Below are positions 12,901 to 25,550 of a stretch of 64,000 nucleotides of DNA, one piece after another (within the stretch, counting starts at the first letter, position 1; the number at the start of each line of letters is the position of its first letter). The notes below the pieces were generated by a model that was not told the origin of the DNA, ran no database searches, and saw nothing but the letters and a program-made list of their open reading frames with translations. This DNA comes from Hybos culiciformis (lineage: Eukaryota > Arthropoda > Insecta > Diptera > Hybotidae). The position numbers and the translations under genes were made by a program. The stretch is taken from NCBI GenBank assembly GCA_964007475.1, contig OZ023274.1, positions 95,427,750 through 95,491,749 of the forward strand, given 5' to 3'.

Positions 12901-15900
12901 TCAAGAAAGCAAAAAAAAAAAAAAAAAAGGTTCTTGGTTAAAAATCTTTCCTCTTAGGGAATTATTTTTACTATATTACCATGTTTTCAGATAACATTCT
13001 TTCAGAAAATTGAAATTTCCAATTATTTATTTCTTATAAACTATATATATCTTTTTCAAAAAAAAAAAAAAAACTTAAGTTTTATAGAAAATTTTTAAGA
13101 AATCAGATACAGAAATATTTAGAGAATTACTATTTACCAACAAAAAAAAAAAAGAAAAATAGAATGGATTTAATGTGGTTCATTATCTGTTTGAAAAGAA
13201 TCCAAGAATGTTAAAATTAGAAGAATGGTTTTCTGAAAATATTCTTTTAGATAGCGATTTGTCATTTTATGTTGGAAAAATATAAGCTATTTTTATTTGA
13301 GGAAATAAATACAAAAATAAATACAAAAATCTAGCATTGAATTCGAATAATTTTATCGTTACTCTAACAAAGAATCTTTGCGCGTTTAGGAAAATATCAG
13401 ATTATCAAAGAACAAATCAATATCTATAAAGTTCACCAACAATTCTTCTATCGTAACTAAATACACATATAAGAATAGCCCTAGTATTTTTCATCGGTTC
13501 TGACCCATTTTCATAACAAAACATACATAGTTTTCTATACTTTTCGACTCTTTTGGAAAAACTTAAATATAACTTATTTATTCCTATTTTACATTTTAAT
13601 ATTTAATAACTTAGGAATTAATTCATGAACTATTACATAATTTAATAAACAAATATACATTTATTGTAAAGATTATAATCATATCCATTTTATTTGTAAT
13701 TAATAAAATATAAAAAAGAAATTTTATTTAAATAACACGAAAGTTTTCTTCATATTATATAAATATTATTTTAAGAAAAAGAAGAAGATAAAGATATAAA
13801 AATATCTTGAAGGTTAAAGAATTTAATGCACATAATAAAATTCATAAAAATTTATCGTTCGCAAATTTCTCACTATATAGATATAGTATACACAAAAAAT
13901 ATTTTATCAAAATCATAATGGTCAGATGAATTTTGTGATATTTTAATTAATTAATTTTATATTCAATGTAAAATTTTTGATAAAAAAAAGCCTATAATCA
14001 CCGTTACTACTACAACAAATCGTTTAACTTTAAGCAATTTCCTAAAAATAATTTAAGGTTTATTCAGAAACGCACATACCTACATAAATTAATAAGCTTA
14101 GATTTATTCAGAAAACGCACATAATAATAAACACTATTTTTTCTTGTTTTAGATATCCATGTGTAAATATTATGTATCATATATACTTAAGTAGGTAATT
14201 ACAGTGTATATCTTAAATGAAATCACAATATATGCAATATCGGAATCATACATTATATATTAAATTACCTTCACCTCTTTTCACAAGTGCGCAATTAAAA
14301 TGTGTAATTTTGTGCAAACACCTAAAGATTTAACAGGTAGGTAAAATAATAATAAAAATTTGGTATCAATTAAATTTTCTTCTATTTTTAATCAAATTTC
14401 CTTGAAAATTTTAACACATAAAAAACAGTAGCTTATAATTAAGTAAGTACATATTTTCATTATATGAAATGAAGTACATTATAAGCGAAATGAAATTACA
14501 CTAAAAAATTAATTATTTTTATAGTAGATAAAACTTTTTGTTTTGTGCATCGGACACGGACTGATTCAAAATGAACACAATAATAATATAATAAGTAAGT
14601 TTCTTTTTTAATTCTATTATAATTGTGACAAATATTGTGGACTTTTAAATCTGATAATCAATGTCGAAGCTATGCATAGAATCCAATACCATATCTTTTT
14701 CCAAATTTATCTGATTTCGCGATATTATTTTTTTTGTTATTTATAAATATTAGTTATTTAAATCAAGATAAAAAAAAATATCGATGGATTACATATTTTA
14801 AATATTGTTTTAACATTTTTTTTTCTATTTTGCCATTGATATATAAACCGAGCCACATTAAGTTAAAAAATAATTTTAAGGGCACTTATCATTAGCCTTC
14901 AAAATTTTGATTTCTAAAGTAAACTTAAAATAAAAGAGTCTCATATTGAAATAATATAAACAAATTACACTTATTGGAAAAAAAAATATGTAGGTAATGT
15001 CATTTTTGTATAGGTTTATTAAAATTTTGCATAAATTAGAAATAAAAAATGAAAGTATTTGAATTGTCGCGACGATTATCAATATTAATAAATTTAACTG
15101 GTAATAAACTGGTAATGTTTAATAGAAAGTTTAGTTATCATTATAGAAACATAGAATATGATATAAGAAAATTGCTGCATCAACTTTTATATAACGATAT
15201 TAAATGTCAAATTTGGCATAAGAGAATTCTTAAAAAAAAACGACTTTATGACTTTTGTCTAGATGCAGTAAGCCTTGTACACTGAATTCATAATTTGGCA
15301 AACCTTTATGATTGTTTATTCGAGGGTCCGATTATATTATATTTAGTTTAGATTCATGTGATAAAATTTGTTTCAATAAAATTCTGGGCTTTTTTCCCAC
15401 GTACTTAATTAATCTATAATTGGTAGTTTAGTTTCACATGAATCACAAATAAATACTTGTGTTGAAAACATTAGTTTATTTTTGTGTTAAGCTTATGAAA
15501 CCCCGTAACAGTAAATAATCCAAACTTGAATTTTATTTAGTGTGAAATGTCGTTGCATTAGATTTGTTATTGAACATAATAGTTAATTCCTGTTTGACTA
15601 AATTAAAATGAAAATAATGAAGAAAAAAAAATGTTTTTAATTAATTACCTTGCATTTGTATTGTTTTTTTTTTTTTATTACATATATTTAAATTAATTTT
15701 TATATTTATTTATTATTAGAGGCTGTTGAACTTTATTTGCATGTTAAGCCCTTTTTTTCTGTTATCTTTCAAAGACATAAAAATATACAAATATATATCA
15801 AATAATATAAACTTGTTATAATAACCAAAAAATTAATATTTCTGTCTTAAAATATTTACTAATGAAATTTTTTCAATCTCATCTGATCCGTGGTTTTCAT

Positions 15901-16355
15901 TGAAAATCAATATAAAAAATATATAGATGTGCGATAATATCAAATTAATATTAATCTTATTCATTCAAAACGTACCTTGCAAAAGATTTGTTCAATATAG
16001 ATTTTATAGTGTAGCTTTGCAAAATTTATTACGAGCCAGAATAAAGATAACAATGAATTTGAATACGATACTACTATTAAATCTTGACGTTCGATAGTGT
16101 AGTGTAGAGTATCTAGTAATGATGTTTCTTTAACAACATCTTTTATGCTTTTATAGTAAAACAATTGATATCTTTATGACAACTATTGTATGTCTTTTAT
16201 AACACACAGATATTTTCTAATTTCTAACATACACGCGTGATTTTATTCAGACCTTAAAAAGTTAATAAATGAATTTTGAAGAATAAAAATAACCTTGACA
16301 TTCAGAAAATTGATTTACTTCTAAAAACTAATATAACTTTTTTTTTTCATATTAT
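6909..16355. other. gene-poor AT-rich stretch
   Basis: No convincing exon was seen on either strand. The 60-80 codon open frames scattered here are rich in Phe, Lys, Asn and Ile and read through A/T runs. The 5' part of the minus-strand Q/N-rich gene is expected to cross at least some of this region as intron. Local items are a short direct repeat containing TTATTCAGAAACGCACATA (copies near 14058 and 14103) and the GC-rich patch listed at 12256-12290. Confidence 0.6.
12256..12290. promoter_or_regulatory. adjacent GATA and kappaB-like (Rel) motifs
   Basis: A GC-rich island in very AT-rich DNA. It holds TGATAA, a WGATAR GATA-factor match, and about a dozen bases later GGGACATTCC at 12273-12282, which fits the GGGRNWYYCC Rel/NF-kappaB consensus and sits inside the palindromic TGGGACATTCCCCA. 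A second G-run half site (AAGTCCCC) lies between them. Close GATA plus kappaB pairs are known in insect immune-gene enhancers. No immune gene is visible nearby, so a role is only a suggestion. Confidence 0.25.
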
Positions 16356-16659
16356 AGTTTAAATGTATATGAGAGTGTGGTGACTTAATAAATGCATCAC
16401 TGATATTTACTATATTTATATATTTTCTTCACATTTACCAAATACTAAATAGTCCGCGAGGCTGTTACCCAAATTTACGAATTCTTCTAATAACAAGTTT
16501 AGGCAACAAGTTAGTCGACTATTTAGCACTGAATTAATAATTAAAGTTTCTTTCTTATTACAAGTTAGATATTTTCCTTTTTATTTTAGATTTCAATCAG
16601 ATTTTTACTTTTAATACATGTTTTTCAAAAATTTTCAATATTGCATGTACCTTCTTTAG

Positions 16660-16900
16660 CACACTATACTGTGGCATTACCATAAAAAATTAAATAAAAT
16701 TAATTATGGTGTCTATTGGAACTCTAAGAAAAAATTTAAAAAGCTCTTCTTCCGTATATGCAATATTTATATAATATACGGAATTATTAAGAAAATTCTC
16801 AGTATACGATCACAGTTTAAGACTATAATAACAATAAACTAATATAGAAAAAAAATTAATTTTTAAGAATTTTTTATTTTTTATTTTAACATTATTAATT
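16660..16900 (+). promoter_or_regulatory. conserved 5' flank/leader of desaturase exon 1a
   Basis: CACTATACTGTGG (about 16663) and the following stretch with TATTGGAACTC, AAAAAGCTCTTCTT and a CAGTATACGAT block recur in the same order before the unit 2 first exon (26098-26286). Conservation between the two copies suggests proximal promoter plus 5' leader, although it could simply reflect shared ancestry. A TATATAAT stretch at about 16767 could act as a TATA box. No transcription start can be fixed from sequence alone. Confidence 0.35.
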
Positions 16901-17168
16901 ATGACTGCTATTCATGAAAATGGTGTTGAAAAAAAAAATCATAGTAAAAGTGAAATTTGCTATGATGATAATAATAATTTACAAGATGATACTAATTTAG
17001 ATGATAAGAATAATAATTATAATAAAAATAAAAATTATGAATATAAAATTGAATTTGTTTGGCCCAGAATTATGATTATGATTGTTATTCATTCAATTTT
17101 CATTTATGGACTTTACGTTCTACTGACAGAGAAAAATTGGAAAAGATTTTTCCAATTGTTCACATACT
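16901..17168 (+). CDS. desaturase first exon 1a (alternative or orphan)
   Basis: Starts at ATG (MTAIHENGVEKKN), has an Asn/Asp/Lys-rich cytosolic leader of about 47 residues, then YEYKIEFVWPRI and a hydrophobic segment (IMIMIVIHSIFIYGLYVLL) matching the first membrane span of insect acyl-CoA desaturases. It ends FTYC at a perfect donor, GTAAGT, in phase 1. It is intact and its phase fits exon 2 at 20756, where the split codon becomes TGG. Joined to exons 2-4 it would give 389 residues. It is the counterpart of the pseudogene's first exon at 26287, while exon 1b (19256) lies closer to exon 2. It is therefore either an alternative first exon or a leftover of a gene whose remaining exons were lost. 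Confidence 0.6.
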
Positions 17169-19255
17169 GTAAGTACATAATATTATTGGAATATATATTA
17201 GTAGCAACTTTATTTCGAGAAAATATTGAGTTTAGAAGCAATTGTAAAAAAAAAAATTTTTTTTTTCATTACCAATTTAATAATATTTCATATAAAGAGA
17301 TTAGGATGAATAAAATGCAAAATAAAAATCAGCTTCGGCAATCCGTTTTTTATTTAAACTTAAGACTAGGCGGGTTAAACTTCGCAAAAACACTTTCTTG
17401 TGTGCGAAATAATTTAATTTTAACGCACATGGCATAATAAAACGCACGTGTTATAATAATTAAACTAAATCACAACTGGAGACGAATAGGCAAATCTACT
17501 AGGTAAGAAGTTGATTTTAAAATTTCCGGTAAGAAAAAAATTTTCTTTCGTCAACAAATTTTTTAATTTATTATTTCACAATGTTAAATAAAAAATACAT
17601 TTTACTTATGTCCTAACTATTACGAAGATACCATATTGCAACATTAACAAGTTATCTGGACCAAAAAAAAAAAAAGGCTTTATGTTAAGAAATCTTCGCG
17701 TTTTCTAAACATAAGAAACATACAAATATTAATAAAATAAAATCTAGTGTAACCTCAATATTATCTGGTTCCGAATTTGGAATCCAATAATACATTTAAA
17801 AATAATTTGGTGCAAATTATAACATTTTTATTTCGATAAAATTATAAATAATTATAAAAATTAAAAAATTAAGATACTTTATATGATAGCAGGCAGCAAG
17901 TAGACATTTCATAATCGGTATGGTATTACTTAAGTATAAAAAAAATTTTTGTTTTGCGGGTAAAAATTTATTAAATATCAATAATAATATTGATACATAA
18001 TTTTGTTTCTAATTTATAATTTTGTATATTTTAAAATTTTAAAAAATATCATAACAAAAATAAAATTGAATAAAAGTTTTCTCTACACATTACTATCAAT
18101 ACCAAAGACTAAAATTTTTGCAAATCATATTCAATATATACCAATAAAAAATTTCTATTTTCAACTACTTAAAATTTTGCAAAATTCATTTATTCACAAA
18201 AAATTTCTTCTCTCTTGGTAATTAATAATAGAAATCAAAAATAAATTAACATAATTCAAGTTCTGTATCATATTTTGTCTTGTATTCTTAAGTTGCCCCA
18301 TTCAAAGAAAATTATAGATGTTAGAATACTAGAATAATTTTAATTCTGGTTTTTAGAATTAGAATAAATTTGAACATAAATTGGATTTTTACGAATCTAT
18401 TATTATTGAAAAATATTTAATATGTTCACCAATTCAATCGCATACCCGCTTAAATTAGCAAAAAAAAAAATTATATTTAATTTAAAATTTCAGCAATATT
18501 GAATATTCCTTTTAATTAAAAAAAAAAAAGAAAAGAAAAATAATAAATTCACTTGTTTCAGCAATTCATTATTTATGTTTAACAAGTTTTATTTTAATTA
18601 AAAATTTGTCTATAATTATTAGATTATATGCAAAATAAATAAATTTTATATTCCTTTTTCATTATTATTAGATAATCTAGTATGATAGTATAGTACACTT
18701 GTAGAATTAACCTTAACATAGCCAGACTTTACATACTGTCTTAACATTGTATGTTTGGTTATGATAAAGTTAATACTACAAGTGTACTATACTATCATAC
18801 TATTATATACTATCGTACTAGATTATCTAAAGATTAGACTATCTAACAATAATGAAAAAGGAATATAAAGTTTATTTATTTTTCATATAATTGAAAAAAA
18901 AAAAATTTGCTATTAAGAATGTTAAATTCAATATAAAATAAAATTTTTTAATCGAAATTAACATGATAAAGATTTTGAAATAAAACTCTGGGAGGTATTA
19001 TCAATGTAAGCGAAAAATATATTTACGTAATAGCTCTTAAGGAATTAATGAAAAAGTTATAATTTCTTTGGTTAAAATTAAGATCCAATTCTATACTAAG
19101 TTTAGAAAAAAATCCATTCTTAAAGCAGCAAGACCGTTAAATTTCAGTAAGCGGAAAATAAATATTAAATATTAAAAATATTAAGTTGAAAATCTAAAAC
19201 GGATTATCTAATTATACCTACCGATAAAACTGCATTTCTAAAAATAATATTAATA
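17169..19255. other. spacer between alternative first exons 1a and 1b
   Basis: No coding exon was recognised. The stretch has no obvious counterpart after the unit 2 first exon. It contains the foldback at 18626-18888 and otherwise AT-rich sequence. CACGTG near 17443 is an isolated E-box match. Confidence 0.5.
18626..18888. repeat. foldback/MITE-like inverted repeat, about 263 bp
   Basis: The left arm (ATATGCAAAATAAATAAATT, TATATTCCTTTTTCATTATT, then AGATAATCTAGT and GATAGTATAGTACACTTGTAG) is matched in reverse complement by the right arm up to CATAT at 18888, with few mismatches and a small insertion (ATTATATACTATCGTA) in the right arm. The loop is short, around 18720-18760, so the whole unit could form one long hairpin. 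Foldback MITEs look like this. No coding sequence and no certain target-site duplication beyond a possible TA. Confidence 0.65.
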
Positions 19256-21797
19256 ATGACAAACAATAATATAAATGAATTTGAATATAAGAAAGTTAAT
19301 AATAATAATACTGATAAAAATAATAACAAACTAAATTGTGACAGCACAAAATGTGATAAAGAATATCAATATAAAATAGAATTAGTATGGGTTCGAATAA
19401 TTATTCTAGCCCTAATTCATCTTGTTGCCTTATCTGGATTTTATTTATTATATTCGGAAAAAACGTTTTTAAAGTTTTTAATGATTTTTACTTATTGTAA
19501 GTATATCTACTAAATAATTAATTTTAAACGAATTTTGAAATAAAGACTGAAAATGCTTAAAAAATTCCCAAAATTTGAAATTTTTTTCGTTTCTGTAACA
19601 ATATTTGTAGTTAATTTGCTCAACACAATCCTTTCTTTCTGTAGTTTATTGGCTTTTCAGTGTTGCTTAAAAGACCATATTAGTGGTTTAGGAGCTTCTT
19701 TATATTTATTATACACTGAGAGTGACTGCATTTTTTACTAATTATGAGTATATGTATCAAACATAAGATATCAGATGAAAATCCAATTCTCAAATTCTAT
19801 TTTAATGAAATTCACTTAATATGTGTTTCTAGTTTAACTGTCATAGAAAGAAGGAGAGGAGTGTTTTAGTAAGAATTAAACTTTAATATTTATTATTAAA
19901 CATGCGCTTCCCCTAATATGTCTTGTAATTTTTGGTCTGGTCCACCATATAACCTAAAATATTTAATTGAATTCATAGTTGTGTAAAACTGTACTACGTT
20001 TCCTAAATGTTTTCATATTGTAATTAAATTTCAAAACGTAGAAGAATTCTTTATTAAAAATTAACAACTTTCTTAATGACTTGCCCAAAGGCATTGTGAT
20101 TACCTTGAGTGCTTCCTACGCTTGCGAATCTGAGAAAGGCATAGACTATAATTTAGATAGGTAAACAAGATAAGTTTCTATTTAGGTATTCTAACATAAA
20201 TTATAAAAAAATTCCTTATTAAAACAATGGTTATGATGTCAAAAAGTTGTAAAAATTAATGTTCAATATTATGAATTAGCACCGATTACATGATTTACAT
20301 AATTTTGTAATAATTTATATATCTATTTGCGTACTATTTGAATACAATTTAGATGTCAATAAAAAAAACCGGAATTAAAAGGGTTTTTCTATTATAATTT
20401 CTCTTTAAAAAAAATTATTGACAAAAAAAAAATAAAAAAAAATACAAAAATGTTTTGAACTAAACCATAATTTTCAAATTTTATATTAAATTTTATTTTT
20501 TATTTAAAATTTTAAGGTATAATAATTATTCACTTTATTAATTTACGTAATACAAAAGCTTGTTCACCTTAAACTATTCAATGATTAATCTTATAGTAAA
20601 AGCCATTTAGTACTTTTGTTTGTTTTTGAAAAATAAAAGTTAATTTAATTATAGTAGAATATAGTAGAAGACGACGACGATATAATGTTAAGTCATTATT
20701 AATCATATATAGAAAATAGAATGAAATAATAGAATTTATAATCTTTTCTTTTCAGGGATTGGTGTTGGAACATTAAGTAGTATTGGTATAACTGCTGGAT
20801 GTCATAGATTATGGACCCATCGGACATATAAAGCTAAATTACCATTAAGAATATTTTTGATGATTTGTCAAACAATGGCCCATCAGAATTCAATTTTAGA
20901 ATGGTCTCGAGATCATCGTGTTCATCATAAATTTACTGACACAAATGCTGATCCACATAATTCCAGAAGGGGATTTTTCTTTTCGCATATTGGTTGGCTA
21001 TTATGCAAAAAACATCCCGAAGTAAAGGAGAAGGGAAAAACAATTGATATGAGCGACATTGCTTCAGACCCAGTAGTTCAATTCCAAGAAAAGTAAAAAA
21101 AAATTTTTTCATTTATTTGAATGCTTTTAAAAACACCGTGTTTTATTACAGGTATTTTTATATTCTAATGCCATTGATAGCTTTTGTTTTGCCAGCTGTT
21201 ATACCTTACTATTTCATGGAACAAACATTACTAAAAGCATTTATAGGTTCTATAACAAGATACGTATTGACTCTAAACTTTACTTGGAGCATAAATAGTG
21301 TTGCCCATCTTTGGGGACACCGACCTTATGATAATACTGTTAACCCATGTGATAATTGGTTTGTAATAGCAACTACAATTGGAGAAGGCTACCATAACTA
21401 TCATCACGTATTTCCTTGGGATTACAAATGCGCCGAGCATCCAACTATGTTCAACAGCACCACATATTTATTAAATGGACTTGCGAAAATTGGTAAGTTT
21501 ATTAATTCATAATATTTGTATTTCTAAATTAAATTAAAATACTTTAAAAAATAATTAAATTTTCTTTTTTTAGGCCAAGCTTATGATATGAAAACTGTTT
21601 CGGATGATATGATTCGTAAAAGAGTATTAAGAACTGGTGATGGAACCCATCACCTTTCGCAGAAAGAGAAAAAAATCAGTGAATTAGTGAAAGAATTAAG
21701 ATGTAATGAACCAAGTGAAATGATGTGGGGTTGGGATGACCTCGATATGGCTGAAGAAGATCTTAAGGGTGCTGTTATTGTTAACAAAAAAGATTAG
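19256..21797 (+). CDS. acyl-CoA desaturase (delta-9 type), four exons, intact
   Basis: Exons 19256-19496, 20756-21092, 21152-21492 and 21574-21797 join in frame (phases 1, 2, 1) to 380 residues, the usual length of insect membrane acyl-CoA desaturases. These endoplasmic-reticulum enzymes put a double bond into fatty acyl-CoA using O2 and electrons from cytochrome b5. All three histidine boxes are present: HRLWTH in exon 2, HRVHH in exon 2 (before KFTDTNADPHN), and HNYHH in exon 3 within GEGYHNYHHVFPWDY. Also seen are SVAHLWGHRPYD, which supplies a further conserved His, and hydrophobic spans in exon 1b, after HRLWTH and at ILMPLIAFVLPAVIPYYF. Start: the ATG opening MTNNNINEFEYKK, after stops; the Asn-rich leader is poorly conserved, as is usual. 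Regiospecificity (lipid metabolism, pheromone or hydrocarbon synthesis) cannot be told. An AATAAA lies near 21850. Exon 1a could replace exon 1b. Confidence 0.92.
19497..20755 (+). other. desaturase intron 1
   Basis: Runs from donor GTAAGTATA to acceptor TTTTCAG before GGATTGGTG. The segment around 20280-20400 (TAATTTTGTAATAATTTAT and CCGGAATTAAAAGGG) is shared with the intron before exon 2 in the pseudogene copy (27605-27710), showing that introns were duplicated along with exons. A small open frame at 19553-19741 has no recognisable content. Confidence 0.8.
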
Positions 21798-24700
21798 ATT
21801 ATTATTCGACTAAAATAATTCATTTTGTAGATTTTTTTATCTAATATTATTAATAAATTATTACGGTTTTACGTTTTTATTTGAAATTTTAATCATACAT
21901 TATGTATATTTAATTTTTTTTAATTCTCATCCATCGAAATATATGTTGTTTAATGAATTTCCTTCCCTTGGCTTGACTTAAAAGCATTAAATATTTTTTT
22001 ATTGTTATGGTTTAAATCCTAATTACCTAATAATGTGATTTTTAGCTTTAAATTTGGCAATGCTTTATTTTAAATTAGATAAATCTTAAATAAATTTTAT
22101 TAGATACTTGAACTTTCAAACAAACTCACATTGTTGTATTCTTGTTTTGTTGTTCTCATTTATTGATTGAAAAATATGATTTCTATTAATTATCGAAAAT
22201 TATTTAAACAAATATCGCTCAATTAAAAGATAAATAAGCACCTTACACTTTGAAGCTTTAATGAGATTTTCAATGTTTTCTTAACTTATGTTTTCAAATA
22301 AATTTAAGAATATTTTTAATATGAAATTTATTCAAAACATAAATAAAGTTATGTACGAGTGTAAAGTGTACAGCAACGAAAGCATAATGATTTATGATTT
22401 CACTTTGACATAAAATATCAATTTACTTAAATGTAAGATTTGCATTTTTAGCATTTTGAACTTTTTATGTCGCTAAAAATAGAAAATATTTTTGTAGGTA
22501 TACAAGAAAAAAAATATTATAACAAAAACTTTTCCTAACCAAAAACATAAATAATAAACCATAATCTGCAATAACTTTTATGTACTTTTTTTATGTTATC
22601 GTATTTTAAATCAAAAAGTGGATTAAAAAAAATTATATATTTTCTATATCCACTTTTGCACTTCGTAATATTTAATCAGGAAATCTGTTTTTATTCACCC
22701 TAAGTTATTTCTGCACAAAAAAAAAAAAGGAAAAAGAAAATTTTAACAGAAATTCATTTTATGTTTTTTTTTTTTACGGGAGGGGTGTAAATATTAAATT
22801 TTTTGTGAAAAAAAAATGTAAGAAAAAAAGAAAAATTTTCAAATTTCAATTCAAACGAAAATTTAAATTGAAAATGTGAAATCGTATGTAAAATCGTTTT
22901 ACCACCTTTTTTAACATTAAAGCGATCATAAATTTTTTTATTTAAATATAAAAATTTTTATTTATTTCGTTTTCGTTTTTTTTTTTTTTTTTATGAATAT
23001 TTGATTCGTTTTATTACATTTTAAATAGAAAAGTTTAACGAAGAACGTATAAAAAATAAATTGAAAAATTACTTTTACCAAAATCTTACTGTCGTGATGA
23101 CAGTAATTTTTTTTACCTCTTTAAAATGCAAGTTAGCAGGATTAAAAAAACTTTTTAAGTTTAAATCGGAAAATTATCATTCAAATTCTATCTTTTTAAA
23201 TCTTAAAGTATGATTTCTTACTGTCTTGATAGCATTAAAATTGTCATACTGTTCAAAATGGAACTTTCCTACAATTATTTTTGCCTTCAAGAATAGAAGA
23301 AAGAAGAGTTTGCAGATCAAAGGTTCTTGATGTCGCTAATATTTTACTAGGCTTGGGAAATCTTACGGCGAGAAATCTAAAAATTTCGATTGAATGCACA
23401 CCCTTTACATTTTTTTTTAAATTAATTTATTAAATTGCTTTATTAATTATTTTCTACACCCATTAAATATTTTATTCTAATTTTCAATCATTTTTAAAAA
23501 TAATTTTTCCTTTCAATCACCTATCCAGAAAATGTATAAGAAAAAGTACCTATCTGTGGAAAAAAAAAAATTAATTTATTAATTTATGAATTTTTTCATG
23601 AGATATTGTATGTATCTTAGTTTATGGTGTTTGATGTATTTTTATGTTTTGACATTAAATTCATAAATAAATATTAACGCTGTTATATTATTATTTATTT
23701 ATGCTTATCACAATTTTTGAAATTATTTCATTTTCTTGATGTGAATATAGAAATAAAAGAATAAAAAAATCGAAGAAATAAAAAAAGGCAAGAATATTTT
23801 AAGGTTTAGGTCAATTTTTTATTCTTTTAACCTCCCAACATAAGGTTTATTCTCTGTGGTATTTTCAGTCAAATAGCTAGCATAAAAGAAAAACAATAAA
23901 TACAAAATTGATATGGAAAAATATACATACATATGAAAAAATAATATAAAATTTTTTCAATGAATGTATTTTATAGGATTAACTTTTTATTCCTAGGAGA
24001 AAATGTGGATATTATTTCAATTTTTTTATTTTTTATTTGAAAAAAAAATTCTATTTCATTTTATGCGAAAAGTCAACGTTATGCTTGTGAGGTTAAATTT
24101 TTTAAACATATCATGTTTTGATTTTTGATATGTTAATGTATTTGTAGTGAAACAAAAATAACTACTAATACTTACTTACTTTATTATGGGAAAAAACTTA
24201 GTAGTACTAGTTTCTTTTTTTCACTTTTAAATTAAAAACATATTTTTCTAATATTTCTTCCTCCTTATAAATTTTCGTTTCAATTAAATCAGCATAAAAT
24301 AATGAATTTTTCAAACTGAGGAATCAATCAGATATCAACTCGGATATTGAAAGATAATCTATGCTTTATGTGCATATATAACATAAAAAATAATTATTAA
24401 AATTCAGTATTGTAGTTGATCATTTTATTTTAATCTTCTATTTTTTTTAAGATCTGTCTTTAGTATATCAATGTATCATACTCACTTCCTGGGAATATAC
24501 AATAAAATGCGGACGATTAGCATATTATTTGCCGTTTATATATTGGAAGTATTTACAAACCAAATTTCAAAATTACATAATTAACAAAAAATATCATTAA
24601 TCAATGCGGCCAAGTTAATATATAGGATTCAAAAAATAAACAATATTTCATGGTATTGAAGTAAATTGAAGTAATCATTTTTTCTTTATTGGAAAATCAG

Positions 24701-25550
24701 TAATTTCCATATATTATTCTTTTGAGATAAATATGCCTCAATATTTAGTCGAAAATTTTTTAAATATTATTTTCACATCATTTTAATAACCGATGCACGT
24801 ATTATCTTTTCTTATATTATATATAGTATACATAAAATAATAATATAATAAAAAATAAACATTAAATATGCGTAGAAGGATTCTACCTCAGTTTGATATA
24901 GAATAAAAATGATTTAAATATCAATTTAGCTAAACTTTTTTAAGTATTTAAGACAATTTTTTGCTCAAAATGCAATGCTAATGCTGTATTTTTCATTCTT
25001 AAATGTGCACATATATTTTTAATTAATGGGATCAAAGTTCATGATCCAAAGAATTCATAAAAAATTTACTAGACTTGTATTTAATAAGTTGTTGATGTAC
25101 AAAATAGATTATACTAATAGGTAAACGCAGTTTAATCTCTTATCTCTCTGTCAACAATTGCCAAACAATCACAATCGTTTTTCAACGATGGAATTGATTT
25201 ATTTGAGTTAAGCCCAATAATACCATCTAGGCTAAAGAATACTTACTGAAGAATACTTCTATTTTGTCACATCGTCTCTTTTTAAATAATTATTAAAGTT
25301 GAATTAATATATTTTTTTACACAATTTTTGAAATATAAATATTTATAAATTGCAATGCACATTGTTAAATATTTTTAAATGGAATTTCATAATGAATTAT
25401 TGAATTAATTGAATCTTGAACTTTTTTAATAATAATTTATTATTTATTTTGAAATTTTATATTTTATATTCCTTTATATTTACAAAATGTATCTTGTAAT
25501 TAGTTTATTTATAGTGTTAGCAACTTTATTGAATAAAATAAAATAACTAT
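21798..25550. other. 3' flank of desaturase unit 1
   Basis: No gene seen. It starts with the 3' untranslated region. Segments at 22211-22717 and about 23540-23730, and weaker stretches up to about 25010, match the 3' flank of unit 2. From 25010 to 25550 I see only AT-rich spacer before unit 2 begins. Confidence 0.6.
22211..22717. repeat. highly similar non-coding block shared by both duplication units, copy 1
   Basis: About 500 bp running from ATATCGCTC through GTTATGTACGAGTGTAAAG, TTTATGTCGCTAAAAATAG and AATCAGGAAATCTG to TTATTTCTGCACAAAA. It aligns with 29754-30250 with only scattered differences. By eye the two copies are more alike than the last coding exons (about three quarters identical residues). 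It has no open reading frame and no tRNA-like structure that I can see. Confidence 0.7.

Larger units (their letters stand above)
16356..25010 (+). repeat. tandem duplication, unit 1 (intact desaturase)
   Basis: The start (AGTTTAAATGTATATGAGAGTGTGG) aligns with 25551 onward (AGTTTAAGAATACATAAGAGTGTGG). Similarity then recurs in the 5' leader, first exon 1a, the end of intron 1, exons 2-4 and several kilobases of 3' flank, up to TGCTGTATTTTT near 25000. The layout is colinear with unit 2 except for extra sequence at about 17.2-19.5 kb, which includes first exon 1b and a foldback repeat. The limits are judged by eye. Confidence 0.75.

Noticed and set aside
19553..19741. A hydrophobic 62-codon frame in desaturase intron 1
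   Set aside because: It lies within the intron, has no desaturase similarity and no counterpart in the other unit; hydrophobic composition is expected from T-rich DNA.
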